Assembly (NCBI RefSeq): GCF_000165425.1
Contig: NW_001799488.1
Location: 236,957 to 300,956 of the forward strand
DNA from: Paramecium tetraurelia
Lineage: Eukaryota; Ciliophora; Oligohymenophorea; Peniculida; Parameciidae
Reading direction: 5' to 3'
Length of the DNA: 64,000 nucleotides
Part shown: positions 1 through 12,975 of the stretch, one piece after another
Numbering within the stretch: the stretch's first letter is position 1
Layout: every line of letters starts with the position of its first letter
Program-made: the position numbers and the translations under genes
Notes under the pieces: generated by a model
Databases searched by the model: none
What the model was told of the DNA's origin: nothing
Seen by the model: only the letters and a program-made list of their open reading frames with translations

Positions 1-1
1 A

Positions 2-187
2 GCATAACCAAGGAAAAATACTGTTCTATTAAGAGAATATATTAAGCAAAGCAGTCAAAAGACTTTAGAGGATATGAAGCCAATTGATTATCAACAGGAG
101 ACTGAGAATCCTTAAATATCTACTAATAGATTGAAACTTCAAGATCTATTCCTAATCACCTAAGAGATAGAACAATTACTAGAATGA
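2..187 (+). CDS. C-terminal end of an unidentified protein (5' truncated by window)
   Basis: An open frame enters from the left edge and ends at TGA 185-187, giving about 61 codons. The peptide is rich in Gln, Lys, Glu and Leu (for example REYIKQSSQKTLEDMKPID) and contains in-frame TAA read as glutamine. There is no recognisable domain, and the start lies outside the window. It looks like a polar, possibly helical tail. It is convergent with the START-type gene that ends at 362, leaving about 175 bp of AT-rich spacer in which I see nothing else. Confidence 0.55.
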
Positions 188-361
188 TATATATATTTAT
201 TCGTATCTACTTATTTTGGAATGACTATTCTAAGTAAAATGAATGATAATAATCATTATAATTACTAGCTAATCATAGAATTATATATTGAAGTAAATAG
301 AATTATAATCAATAAGATTTAGAATAGTTTACAAATTAATATATTTAAGGAAATATGCTAT

Positions 362-2353
362 TCATTTTTTATTCCTTTTATCTAAAAGATTTTTAACCTT
401 TTCAACGCATAATCCTTACTCTTTGGCTGAACTTGCAACAATGGCTGTTGGAATAGAACCTTTGGGGTCAACCATAGTTATAAAGCAAGCCTTAGTTCCT
501 TATTCCATTTTTTAAAGGACCCATCCTGCAATCTTTAATTCTCCTCTAACAGAGTCCTTTATTGGTGGTATATCAGGATATTCAATTGATTTTGCAACAA
601 TAATCCATTTGTTTTCTTCTCTGAAGACTCTAGAAACTAATACAAAATCCCTGGATTTGACCACTATTTTAATAGTTTTGAATCTTTGATACAAAATACC
701 TGTGTCTTAATCAATTTTCTTATGCATATAACCCTAATTATATTAAAATTAGATTTACTGAATCGAATAGTGAGTCATAATCTCCTCTTTTCTCAACTTT
801 TTCTATAATTTCATACATTTACTCCATCGAATAAGGGACAATGCCTTCACCTCTACTCATGGTTTGCCCGCTATTCTCATCAAATCTTGTATGAATGATG
901 AATCCTCCTTTTTCTGATTAAACCTACCATGAAGGATTTAAAGGATAAACTGATTCCAATAATTTTTTTGCTTCCAAAGTGATGTCAAAATATTTTTAAT
1001 ACTCTGGAGGATAAGATTATTTTGGTGGACTTACTTGTATAGGCTATGGTTAGAATTATGATATTGGTTGAATTTGAGATTATATGATTTCTTAAGTTGA
1101 TTCATCAGCCTATGTATATTTAGGAGATTTAGTAAGGATTTCTGATTAAATTATGGAAGGTTATTCTATCTAAGCTTTCTGGGTTTGATATTCAAATAGG
1201 ATGCTTTTAGGATTCTATTTTTGTTGCTTAACAAACTGTTTTAAACAAGGCAATAAATGTATTTGTGTATTTTGAGCTAAACATTTAATTTCGATATTGT
1301 CTTCCTCAAATAAATACTTAATTATGAACAATCTGAGAATTTATTGTTAGTAATATTCAACGATAAAAAATGATGCTTAATCCACAAAGATTGCTTATTA
1401 AAACCTTTCAATGACTTAATTTGTATAACTTAGAGTCATAATATTATTTTGAGCATTTATTGCTAGGAGATTAGGATTCCACTCTTTTCTAATGTCATTT
1501 CTGGTCATCAAATAGACTAAAGAATTATAATCAAAATTCATGTAACAAACTCCCTACACAATGAAAGGCTTTGGTTTTTCTTTCTTGTATTTCTTTTATT
1601 TGAATACAAAGGGGAGTAAAATGAAATTGATAGTCAGAATTATACTGTGAGTGTATTTCTAATTCTCAACCAAAGTCAAGAAATAGTAAATGATTATTGA
1701 GATTAAGAAAAATAATAGAGTAGATATAGCAATTAAGTTCCTTATGCTAAGATTTTGACACTTAAGAAACAACTAATCAAATTTACTTAAATTATCTTGG
1801 GAGATCATTTCTGGTTATTGTTATTTATAAATTAATACTCCATCATTTATGTCAAAGAGTATTGATTGATGTGATTCAAATTTTTTAATGTATTGTTTAG
1901 CCAAAGTTCTTACTTCTTCTCCAAAATCCTATTTAATTAGATCCTAATCAGGTTAGAAAATGGGAGATTTTGTTTGTTGAATATTGATAGAAGGGGACTA
2001 TTATTTTAGAAATGATTCTTGGAATTGTGACTCAAATTTCGATTCAGATTAATATTTTATCTAAGTCAAAGATTGGAGTAATCTTTTATGTTCAGATTCA
2101 GTATAAGTAATAATCTTTATGGATTCATCACTATGACATATTTGCAGAGAAGATCCATTATTAGTGAGTAATTCTTTGATTTTACAATTTCTCAATTTGT
2201 ATTCAGCCTTAATCTATCTGTCCTCCTTTTTGTCTCTATAAGTGAAAATCCCCTAGAAATAATGGGAATACATACATCTGAGGAAATTTCAACATACCTA
2301 ATAACCCAGAAAGACTTTCTTTTTAATTTCACATAAGCTCCAAAAAGTGACAT
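362..2353 (-). CDS. PH domain, transmembrane and START-like lipid-transfer protein
   Basis: The spliced frame is 648 residues with two introns, 734-758 (25 nt) and 2278-2297 (20 nt); the coding length is an exact multiple of three. Residues 1-105 read as a PH domain (start GAYVKLKRKSFWVIR, ending in an ICHSDESIKIITYTES-type strand). About 195-240 carries two hydrophobic segments. About 250-370 is a degenerate START-like block (DIRKEWNPNLLAIN). About 440-645 is a clearer START domain (KSRDFVLVSRVFREENKWII, then ACFITMVDPKGSIPTAIV). START domains bind sterols, ceramide or phospholipids; PH plus START recalls CERT and plant EDR2 proteins, but the internal membrane hairpin suggests a membrane-anchored lipid-transfer factor. 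The lipid cannot be read from the sequence. The next gene starts about 100 bp upstream on the same strand. Confidence 0.78.
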
Positions 2354-2446
2354 AATATGTAAATTAATTGTATAAATTAGACACAAATTAAGACTATGAT
2401 TAAAATGGTTAAAGCAAAACTTTATAAAAATATGTTATTATCAATA

Positions 2447-4326
2447 TCATTGTTATTTTCCTCTCAAGAGGTACAAAAACATTAAAGCCATAAATCTGAA
2501 AAATAGAATTATGGCTGCCAAAATAACCAAGCATTTCCACAGTCCTAAATCTAAATTGTAGGTATCAATAGGGTTGGAGTTCTCTATAGTCTGACCAATG
2601 AATTCATCTCTTCTAGTTTCGAATTCATTCCATACTAATGCCTCAAAGGCATATTTCATTGGACTTAAATATTGGATCCATCCTATCCAATCCATATACA
2701 TAGATTAATTAGCATAAAAGCCTGAAAATATAACCAAAGGCATTAAAACTACAGGCAGAAATCCTGCAGCTGCTTTGAGATCATTAAACATGCAACCAGT
2801 CATTAGACCTAATAACTAAAAATTAAATTATACCAAAACTATTTCCACTTAAACCAAGTAAGATACAAATAATAATGTTAATTACAACTATGTCTCCAGT
2901 CTTATAATTCAAATCAACCATCCAATAGCAAATAAGTTACTAGATAATAGGGAAAACAAATAAAAATGGAAGCTCTACTGAACTTTTACCTGTGAAATAT
3001 GCTGCAGTACTATACAATTTTGAATTTTCCTCTCTTAAAAATACTTCTCTTTCAGCTGGAAATTACACCATTACAGGATTCAGAGCTCCCATAAAACTGC
3101 TCATCACCAAAAAGAATAAAACTCCTATTGTACTCTAAATTCCTTTGTATCCAGGTTCGCTACCTGCTGTCCAAAAGATACCTCCTATAAGTAGACCAAT
3201 AAATATCGTCATTACTAAACGACCTCTTACTAGACACCTTGTCTCTTTTTACGTTTATCATTCCTCTTCTGAAGATTTCAGCCACTTAAAATCCAAAAGA
3301 AGTTTAAATTGATTGTCTTGATATCTATTAAACTTAAATTGAGTTTATTGCATTCTCGATTTCCTGAGAGAATCTTTAATTGTAACCATTAAATAGTGTT
3401 TAATAATGTGGATGGTCAGCATCTTCATGATGCATAACACTCATTAAATAATCCAAAGGATTAGAATGTGCTGGACATTCAAAACCTATGCCTTTGAAAT
3501 AATTCACCAATTCCACTCTACTCCCCTAATAGATGAACTTACCTTAAACTAAAAGCATAACTTAATCAAATAACATATAGATATCAGCACTTGGCTAATG
3601 AATTGTAAACACTATTGTTCTGCCTGAACTATGAGCCAATTTTCGAAGTAAATTTCTAAAATCAAATTTAAATCTATTTTACATTATAATGAAGGCTGTA
3701 AACGAATCCAAACCTGAAGTAGGCTCATCCAATAAAATACAAAATGGATCACTAACCAATTCAACACCTATCGAAGTTCTTTTTCTTTCTCCTCCTGATA
3801 TTCCCTTTATCAATGCATTACCAATCTAACATATGTGATCTATAATTACAAGAGTGTTTTAACATTTTTCCAACTTTAATGTCTTCAATGCATACTCTAC
3901 TTTTTCAATCTTTTGTTTTGGATCTGCATACTTTAAATTGGCTACAAATTCCAATGTTTCTCTAACGGTTAATGTTCCAAAAAGAACATCATTTTGCATT
4001 ACGTATGATGAGAATTGAGAAAATTTATCGCTATTATATGGCTCGCCATTAGCATGAATGTTGCCCTATAAAGCTACATTGCCACCAGGAGATATTCTTT
4101 TAGCCAAAATATTGAGCAATGAGGTCTTTCCTGCACCTGAGGCTCCAAGGATTGCAGTTACCTAAGCTGGTTTGCAAATTCCAGATATGTTATTTAGGAT
4201 CATTTTGTTCTCTATAATTCCCTGGGGGTTTTTAACTTTGACCTAATAGGATAAGTTCTAAAAGCTGATTGTCACGCTGCTTGTTGTTTCTTTTGTTTGA
4301 ACTAGTGCAATTTCATTTCCTTTCAT
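2447..4326 (-). CDS. ABCG-type half-transporter, copy 1 (apparent frameshift)
   Basis: An ATP-driven membrane transporter of the white/ABCG family, with nucleotide-binding domain first and membrane domain second. Visible are Walker A (GASGAGKTS), the signature [12 protein letters not shown], Walker B ([12 protein letters not shown]) and the H-loop (TIHQPSADIY), then about six membrane segments ending in MFLYLLRGK. Introns: 3826-3849, 3656-3682, 2809-2833. Compared with the adjacent paralogue, the frame slips by one base between the KRDK motif and [12 protein letters not shown], at about 3227-3240. No GT...AG intron repairs it, so the reading is either a pseudogene, a sequence error or a recoding site. 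Both sides are otherwise well conserved. Half-transporters dimerise; the substrate (often lipids or sterols) is unknown here. Confidence 0.85.
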
Positions 4327-4471
4327 GTTATAAATTTTTATTATTAAATTTTAGAAGTCCTATATTCCAAAATTTAATTCCAATATTAATATTATGAGAA
4401 TTCTTAATCATGTATCTTATAATAATGCAATATTGAATAATAATATAAAATTATAGCACGTCAATTCAAAG

Positions 4472-6335
4472 TCATTACTATCTTGACCTTCCCAGGTATA
4501 AAAACATTAGTGATAGAATTCTAAAAAATATTGGGAATGCTATGAGAACATAAATGCTATTCCATAATCCAAAATCTAAAGAGAAGGTATCAATTGGATT
4601 TTGATTCTATATCGTCTATCCTATAAACTCATCTCTTCTGGTATCATATTCATTATATATCAGAGCTTCAAAAGCATACTTCATTGGACTTAAATATTGT
4701 AGCCAGCTTATCCAATCCATAAATAATGACTAATTAGCATAAAACCCAGAGAAGGCAATGAGAGGCATCAGTACCACAGGTATTATTCCAGAGGCATTTC
4801 GAGCATCTGATAACATAGACCCAACCATCAAACCTTTGAGTTAATATAATGAATACCCATGCTATTTCCACTTAATCCTAACAAAATACATACAAGAATA
4901 TTAATTATAACGATGCTAGCAGTTTAATCATTTAGGTCTATCATCCAATAGCATATTAATTATTAGATAATAGGGAAGATTATTAAAAATGGTATTTCTA
5001 TAGAACTCTTCCCGACAAAGTAAGCAAATGTTGAATAGAGTTTTGAGTTTTCTTCTCTTAAAAACACATCTCTTTCTTATGGAAATTGAACTATCACAGG
5101 GTTTAGTGCTGTCATAAAACTACTCATAACGAGAAAGAATAGTCCTCCTGTTGTACTTTAAGTTCCCTTGTATCCAGGTTCATTTGCAGCACCCCAAAAG
5201 ATACCTCCAACTAATAATCCAAGAAACACTGCCATTACAACTCTGCTTCTTACCAATATTTTATCTCTTTTTACATTTAGGATACCTCTCTTTAAGATCT
5301 AAGCAACTTATTATTTAAAACTAGCTTAATATTATTCATTTAAAATTTTTGTAGGTTGAATTCTGGATAATTATTCTTCAATTTAAGATTATATTTAATT
5401 ATCATATCCTTTAAATATATTTTGAAGTTCTTATTATTTATGATCACCACTCTGTATAATTGATATGAAATAGTCCAAAGGATTTGCCATTTTGGGACAT
5501 TCAAAACCTATTGATGAAAAATAATCGATCATTTTATCTCTAGACCCTTAATAAACGAATCTTCCCTTTGCAAGCACAAATATTTGATCAAATAACAAAT
5601 ATATGTCTGAACTTGGTTGATGTATAGTGAAAACGATGGTTCTTTTGGAAACTACTGATAATTTTTTTAATAGATTTCTAAATAATTATGTTTTTATACA
5701 TAATAACAAAAGCAGTAAAAGAATCTAGTCCAGATGTTGGCTCATCTAAGAGTATGCATTGGGGATCTCTTACTAATTCAACCCCTATGGAAGTTCTCTT
5801 CCTCTCTCCTCCAGAAATCCCTTTTAGCAACTCATTTCCAATCTATAATATAATTTTCAAGTAATACTAAAGTATTTTAGCATTTTTCTAATTTCAAAGT
5901 CTTGAGGGCATAATTAACTCTTAATTGCTTTTCATTTGCATTAGTATATTTAAGATTAGCAACAAACTCTAAGGTTTCTTTGACTGTTAATGTGGCGAAG
6001 AGGATATCATTTTACATTACATAGCCAAAAAACCTAGCAAATTTCTCACTATCATAATGGTTTCCATTGGCCAGAATATCCCCTGTAATTTGGACATTGT
6101 CTTTTGTGGAAATTCTCTAAGCTAAGATATTAAGTAATGAAGTTTTTCCTGCTCCTGAAGCTCCTAGAATAGCTGTGACTTTTCCAGGAGGACAAATTCC
6201 AGATATATTGTTTAGGATGGTTCTACTTTCTGATTCACTATTTCTACTTTGATTTACTTTGTAACTCAGGTTTTTGAAGCTCAAAGTCAAACCAATGTTT
6301 TAGTCTTGTTGAGGAACGACTTAGGTTTTATTCAT
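4472..6335 (-). CDS. ABCG-type half-transporter, copy 2
   Basis: Intact paralogue of the neighbouring gene in the same orientation. It has Walker [10 protein letters not shown], signature [12 protein letters not shown], Walker [14 protein letters not shown]-loop [10 protein letters not shown] and a membrane half ending MFLYLGRSR. Introns were read at the same positions as in copy 1: a 25-nt one after NTL, a 22-nt one after the Walker B region and a 23-nt one at 4834-4856 that ends AAAG rather than TAG. The linker between the nucleotide-binding and membrane halves differs strongly from copy 1, while the catalytic motifs are nearly identical, as expected for an old tandem or whole-genome duplicate. 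Start ATG 6335-6333 follows an AT-rich gap of about 150 bp from the next gene. Confidence 0.88.
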
Positions 6336-6491
6336 ATGTGTTTATTATTATTACAATTTTAGAAAGTCTTGAATTCCAATTTATAATAAGTTTGATTGCT
6401 AAAATTAGATTAAACACACCCCGTTTGAAAATAAATTCTGATGAAATATATAAATTATGATAATGAGAAATTAAATTATAAATTCAAACCA

Positions 6492-8828
6492 TCAGACAAC
6501 CTTCTATTGAATCAAATCATTATGCATTTGCTATTCTATCTCCTCTTAAAATTCATCCTCCTCTATGATATTTTAGAGTTCAAAATAATCTTCTTCATCA
6601 TCATTCATTTTAGATTTCAAATTTTCTAAATCTCCTCCTTCCTCAGAACTTGATACTTCTAAAATTACAAATATGTTTACCTTCAACAGAATTAACAGCA
6701 TCATTATCATTTTCAATTTCTTCTTCATCACTGATTCCATCATTTCGAAATCTTACAGAATCTCCATCCGATTGATCTCTTCTCTCACTAAATGGGAAGT
6801 TAGATGGAGTCATGAATGATTTGCCTTATTGAGCAATAGATTAATCACTACGAATAAATAAATAGGAATTACTTATCATCAGGTTCACTTGAAGATTCTT
6901 CTCTGGATGCATTTTTTCTATGAATTTTTTGCACATTAATTTTAAATAAGCAATAACTTCCATCATTGTTCTAGAGTAACTTAATTCTATCATGACTTTG
7001 ATAATTCTTATTATAATTAGATATCATTTTCTTTATAAAAATAAGATTGGATGATGGAATGCTCTTACTGATAAATATTCTTTTATGTTTTGTTAGATGT
7101 TGAAGAATCCCTTTGTAATTGGTCTTATGAGGTCGTTATTCAATGAATTCTTATTCTTCCTTTTCATTTTCTAATTCCTGGAACACCACTCTCAAATTCT
7201 TTTTAACAGTCTATTCTTTAATGGGTTCCTTTTAAATCTATTCTTCATTTGCAACTGTCACAAGTGTTTCTAAGGATTTAGTCTTTTTTAATTTTTCAAT
7301 AGTATTTGTATCTTGATTTCTTCTCCTTCGTTCTTCAGTTTCATCTTCTTAATCGCTTATATGATTAATATTGTCTTTCTTTTCATTTTAATCATCAACA
7401 ATGTAATTGACCTCTGTTTTATTGGTTAGATTATTTTAATTATCTGATTTTTCATTTTTTGAATTGATTTCATTGAACTTTTACACAGATTATTGGATGA
7501 GCACTTTTGGATTGGATTTATCACTCTCTTGAAAGGGAGGAGTGCCTGTATCAACTTAATACTCATTCATTTATTGAATGAATTATTCAACTATTTCTGA
7601 TTTATTGACTTTGCTATGAATATAATCCTTAACCTCTTTTGAATTTTAAGCATCACTGATTACACTGCTGATAATTTTATTAAACTCCTCATAAATGGGT
7701 AATGCATTCTTGAGTTCATTAATTTATAAATCTTCACAAGAATGTTTAATGTATTGAATTATGGTTCTATGGATGGTGTCAATACTTTTATCAACGTTCA
7801 CATTATCAACTTTAGGAATTAGAAACTCATCTGCTTTTTCTAGGAACCATTTCTGAATCAATCTAATATTCTGAAAGTTTTCAATATATTTATTATGTCT
7901 CGAATCTAAGGTCATATATTTAGATCTAACTGCAAATCTCTCCTTATGTTTTGATTCCTTCTTAATGCAAATAGCAAACGGTAACACTCTCTTGTATTTT
8001 TTCATCATTTTCATCATGAATATTGGTGTCAAATGTACTCCCTCAATAATAATAGACTCCATCTTTTCATTAAAAGTCTCTATGACATATTCTAATCTCT
8101 ATTAAACTAATTGGCATTATGCTTTATAGCCTTTGATTATCCTTCTTTGATCACTAATATTTAAGTCTGGCAACGTCTTACCAGCTTCATATGTACTAGC
8201 AAATAATACTGGATTATCATCTTTGGATAGGAAATTCCTCATAATATGTCTTATAGAATCCGTACTATTTAATAATAACTTATTCTTACCTTAAAACTGT
8301 AGAAATCCCAAATCTTGATGCTAAAATACTGCTTGCTGTACTTTTGCCTGTACCTGATGTACCTCCCAATAAAATTATTAATGGCTGTTTCTTTTCTGTA
8401 AGATTCCATGCTATTTCGAAATCTTCTCTATATAGTTCTCCTTTGACTTGAATATATTTTTTTTCAAGGAGTGAACTAAATACATGTTCCTTAAACTCTT
8501 TCTCAGTTATAGTAATTTGTTTAAATTAGGGATTAGAAATTTGATCAAAGAGGATGGCATTCTTTTGCTTCTCAATATTTTCTAAAAGTATTGACTTTTT
8601 TTGTACCAGACAATTTACTGAGTATTTAAACAAATATTTTTTCACAAAGGTGATACGAATGAGAAGCTTTGCATCCACTTATTTACAAGATTATTTTTAG
8701 TTTCTCTTTATTAATTTTGCGGACTATATATTTGTTAATTATATACTTTATCGTTTCATTTCATTATTCTACTACTAGTCCTTAAGCACAAATATGATAT
8801 TTTTGTCCACATGACGAACTGATGACAT
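6492..8828 (-). CDS. 2-phosphoglycerate-kinase-like P-loop protein with long charged tail
   Basis: The centre carries a P-loop (GGTSGTGKST), then STDSIRHIMR, IIIEGVHLTP and SRHNKYIENFQNIRLIQ. This order of motifs is typical of the archaeal 2-phosphoglycerate kinase family and its plant homologues. The N-terminal block ISGCKASHSYHLCEKIF also matches that family. The C-terminal 350 or so residues are a polar Glu/Lys/Asn tail absent from minimal enzymes. Five introns were read, including 6659-6680, 6848-6872, 8265-8289 and two near 8.6-8.73 kb that restore the family motif. The ATG at 8828 is the best start, but the same frame stays open for about 120 codons further upstream. The function is inferred: phosphorylation of 2-phosphoglycerate or a related small molecule. 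Confidence 0.72.
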
Positions 8829-9199
8829 TCTCGTAAATGTGATTAATTATTTTATTGAATTAATCATATCATAATAAGATTCAGAAATATCGATTAATTA
8901 TATAATTTACTAAATGTTTATTGAAGAGTCAAAATAACACAATTAAGAAAATGACTCAATCAACCATTTTACCACATTTCTCGTAAATATTGAAAAAGAA
9001 TAAGTTATAGTATTTTACAATATTACTGATTGAATATCTGAATTGTCTTCCGAATGTTCAATCTGCATTCTAATTTATCTATTTATATATAATTCATTTG
9101 AAATTTTATCATAGAAATGGATTTCAGAATCCCAATTCAAATCACCTGATTAAAGTAATTATGTGAATAGATGTGATAATACATTACTATATCATTCAG

Positions 9200-9556
9200 T
9201 CATATTTGCATTAAATTAACTTAAGGAAATAGCTACTTAATGATCAATAATTCATCTGATATTTCCTTGAAATATTATAGTTGCTTTAGAATATTCAATT
9301 TCCTAATATGCAATTCCTAAGAATTCGGTTACAAGAACAATAAAAAATTGCTACTCTTAATTATATTGTAATACCATGTTTTTAATGCTTATTCATTCTT
9401 CTTTAGTTTCTCTTCAAATTTCATTTTCATTAGCATTAATTCAAATGAGATATCGTTACTTTTTAAATATGCCAACAATTCATCGTAGCCTCTCTGCAAT
9501 TAATTAGGTTAGGAGAACCTTTGCTTCAATTATGCAACCATTAAACTTTCATTCAT
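9200..9556 (-). CDS. Small helical protein of unknown function
   Basis: A 118-residue frame from ATG 9556 to TGA 9200, length an exact multiple of three. The sequence is hydrophilic and helical (GYDELLAYLKSNDISFELM, MKFEEKLKKNEQALKTW) with no recognised motif. A possible 24-nt intron (GTATTAC...GAGTAG) keeps the frame, so spliced and unspliced forms both read. It is divergent from the cysteine-rich gene that starts at 9599, only 42 bp away. A further open stretch, about 8830-9190, may be extra exons of this gene or of the kinase-like gene; I could not settle which. Confidence 0.5.
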
Positions 9557-9598
9557 AATATAAATTTAATATTATATATTTTGTTGAACAATTCAATC

Positions 9599-12500
9599 AT
9601 GCTTCTTATTGTTATATTTCATGCTTATTACTTAACTTGTAATTATTTAATACTTAAATAGAAAATATTCTCACAAGGTAAGAATGCCAAACTGATATAT
9701 GTATTTGTCACGGTTCCTCACATCAATGTCGTTGTTATTTTTACCAAGCCCCTTATTGTGATGGCTATGGACCTAGTTCAACCTGCTTTACTAATCCTGG
9801 ATGTTTGGGATGTGATGATAATTCATAATGTCTCAACTGCATTTCACAGAAATAATTTGTTGATTCATCCCAAAATTGTGTCGATTGCCCAGAACATTGT
9901 TTAACTTGTACATCAGAATCGAATTGTTAGAGCTGCATTACAAATAATTATTATTTAGATGCTGGACTTTGTAAATAATGTCAATTTCCATGTTAATCAT
10001 GCAATTCATTACATAATTGCCTAACATGTGTGTCTTAATAATTTTATCTTATATCTGGTCTATGTAGACAATGTGATTCTCCATGTTTAACCTGCTTAAC
10101 TCAAACCCAATGTCTAACTTGTGTAGATAATTCATATTATCTCGATTAATCAACTTGTATTCCATGCTAATCCCCATGTTTAACTTGTTCAAATTAAAAC
10201 TTGTGTTTCAGTTGTGTTTCAAATGACTATTAACTCATTAATGGATTATGCATTGTTTAATGTCCTCTAAATTGCCTAATTTGTTAGAAAAGTCAACAAT
10301 GCACTACTTGTGAAGATGGATACTATTTAAATGCTAGTTACAGTTGTGTAAAATGTTAAGATCCATGTGAAAATTGTCTAAGTCAAGAATTGTGTATTAC
10401 ATGTTAAAGTCTATACTATCAAAAAAATCAACATTGCATTTTATGTCAATAGCCTTGTAATACTTGTATAGATGAACAGAAATGCAGTAGTTGTGTAGAT
10501 GGATATTATTTATTCAATCAGACTTGCAATTAGTGTTCATTAAACTGCTTGAAATGTGATTAATATAGATGTTATTAATGCAACAAATAATCATAATTGT
10601 TTAATGATTAATGCATAGACTGCACAATTCCTATGAATCACACATTTGATATTTGCAATTATCAAAATTGTCATGATGGAGTTTGGACTCATGGAGAAGA
10701 ATGCGACAATGGTAATTCATATGGCTGCATTAATTGTACCATATAAAAGGGTTATTATTGCATTAATCTCAAAGGATATCCATCATAATGTTCAAGATGC
10801 ATTCAAAATTGTATACAATGTGAAGCTAATAGATTCTGTTAAGTATGCAAGGATGGATATTTTTTAAATGCGAATCACTAATGTTAGGAATGCAATATAG
10901 AATGCAAAACCTGTTTTTATCAACCAAATAACTGCTCATCTTGTAAAATAATTAATAAGGATTTCTAATCATGTCAATTATGTGAAATCAATCATGGATA
11001 TTACACAGATTTTGAAAATAACTAATGCTATTCAAAATGTGGAGACAACATCAAAACAACGTAAGAACAATGTGATGATGGGAACAATTTCAACGGAGAT
11101 GGTTGTTCTTCCAATTGCTAAATTGAAGATGGTTTCTATTGTATTGATGGTCATTGTGATACTCTAATATAAGGTGAAATTCAAGTATCTTAATAATAGT
11201 TCAATTTTGATGCACCTTCTAAATAGTTTATTATTCAATTCAAAAACTATGCGTTGAATTCAGATTCAGAAATTGTACCTATCATCTAATTTTTAAATTG
11301 CTAAATTAATTAATCCTTGATTGTGGTTAAATAGAATATCACAGAAGAAATGTACTTTTAGCATAGGGTTATTGAAATAAACATCGAATTTGAGAATAAT
11401 TGTATAAAAGATAAAATGGAGGTTAATATTGTTTAGAGATACAAAAACAACAGCAAAAAAAATATCGTTTTATCTTTTCTCACTTTTCAAATATTTGACA
11501 TTTTATTCATTGAATAATGGAAATAACTGTTTAATGAAATAATGATCTCCTTCAATTAGACCCTATTTTACATTTTTGGTTTTGTGTGTTTAGCAACATT
11601 TATAACTGGAACAATCGAAGTTGTTTATAATGCAATCGATCTAATCCAAATGTTTTCATATTTAAAATATATTAATGTAAATTTACCATCCAATTTATAA
11701 AACTATTTTGACCTATTTAAATTTGCTTAATTGCAGTACTTTTCTAATTTCACAAAATAAGTGGCTCTGACATTTTTGACTCAAAAAGAATTAGAATAAT
11801 ATAATTTCTTGCCTGATAAAATTAAGAGGGATGGATATTACTCATATTGTCTGTTGAATTACCCGTTTTTATTTCTACTTTTTGTATTTGCCATACTCTT
11901 GTATCCTATGGCCAAATTGTTATTATCATAATTGCAAAGATTTTAAGTAAGGATAAAGGAAGATGATGATGATTCAATCCTATTAAAATTAAAACTCATT
12001 TAATTGCATATTAAATTATATATTCAATAATCCTGCCAATACGTAATCAATAAATTATACTTCTCAGGCTTCATTTCAACTCATATGATATTAACCTATG
12101 ACATTCTATTTGTCTCATTACTTAATCTATTCGATTTAAAGTTACTATTTACAACTAACAATCCCTTTATTGCAATCAACGTGTATATAGCCATTCTTCT
12201 GACAACTATCCACTGCTTACTATTATTTATTTACTATTCTATGCTTGCCAAATAGACATATTTCCTAGAATAAAAAGACTACGTTCGAAAATGTGGCTCC
12301 CTCTTTGAAGGTCTAAAAATAAGTACAACTTCTTGTACTCACTTCTATAAACTGTTTACACTAATCAAAAAATCATTGTTTATGCTTCTGATAACTTTTT
12401 GCTCATCCTTCCCCTATTGTTAAAGCTTATCTATATCTTTTTTAAGTTTCATCCAAGTACTCTATTTGTTTAATTACAAACCAATCATTTCCCTCATAGA

Positions 12501-12819
12501 ATATAGGAAACAATTAATTAGTGAATCTTGTGTATTAATATTATCCCTACTCATAACTTTGATCATACTTATGCATGACACTCATCAAGATATGTTTTTC
12601 TACTAGGATATTATAGGGTGGTGTTCTATAATGATTATAACTTTATTGTTACTCTTTTAAATAATATTGGATATCAGATAATAATTCCTACTATGTCAAA
12701 AACAGTTTATCCTATTTCACAATATATTAAAGTCAATCTAAACTAAGATATAAAAGGCTTTTGAGAATTTTAGTGCAACTCAAAGTAATGCGAATTCAAA
12801 TGTGGTTCTATTTTACTGA
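9599..12819 (+). CDS. Large cysteine-rich (furin-like repeat) multi-pass membrane protein
   Basis: Spliced length is 1065 residues with one 23-nt intron, 9639-9661. A hydrophobic start (MLLIVIFHAYYLT) looks like a signal peptide. About 480 residues follow with dense CxxC patterns (for example CQSPCLTC, CVDGYYL, CQQPCNTC), the furin-like/growth-factor-receptor Cys-rich type common in ciliates. Also present are EECDNGN and EQCDDGNN motifs of the repeats found in ciliate surface proteins. The last ~430 residues contain about six or seven membrane segments and no enzyme motif. It is therefore predicted to be a plasma-membrane protein with a large disulphide-rich ectodomain, perhaps a receptor or adhesion molecule. 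It is not a GPI-anchored surface antigen, because several membrane helices close it. The ligand is unknown. Confidence 0.85.
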
Positions 12820-12975
12820 AAATATCAGAAAATGATAATAATTCATATTTATGTTTTTAATAACCCTAACTACAGGCATAACAAATACTATTGGAAATAT
12901 GTATCCTCCTCATAGGATTCTTGTTATAAAATAACTAGCCTAAAGATATTAATAAAATAAATATATTTTTATAAT

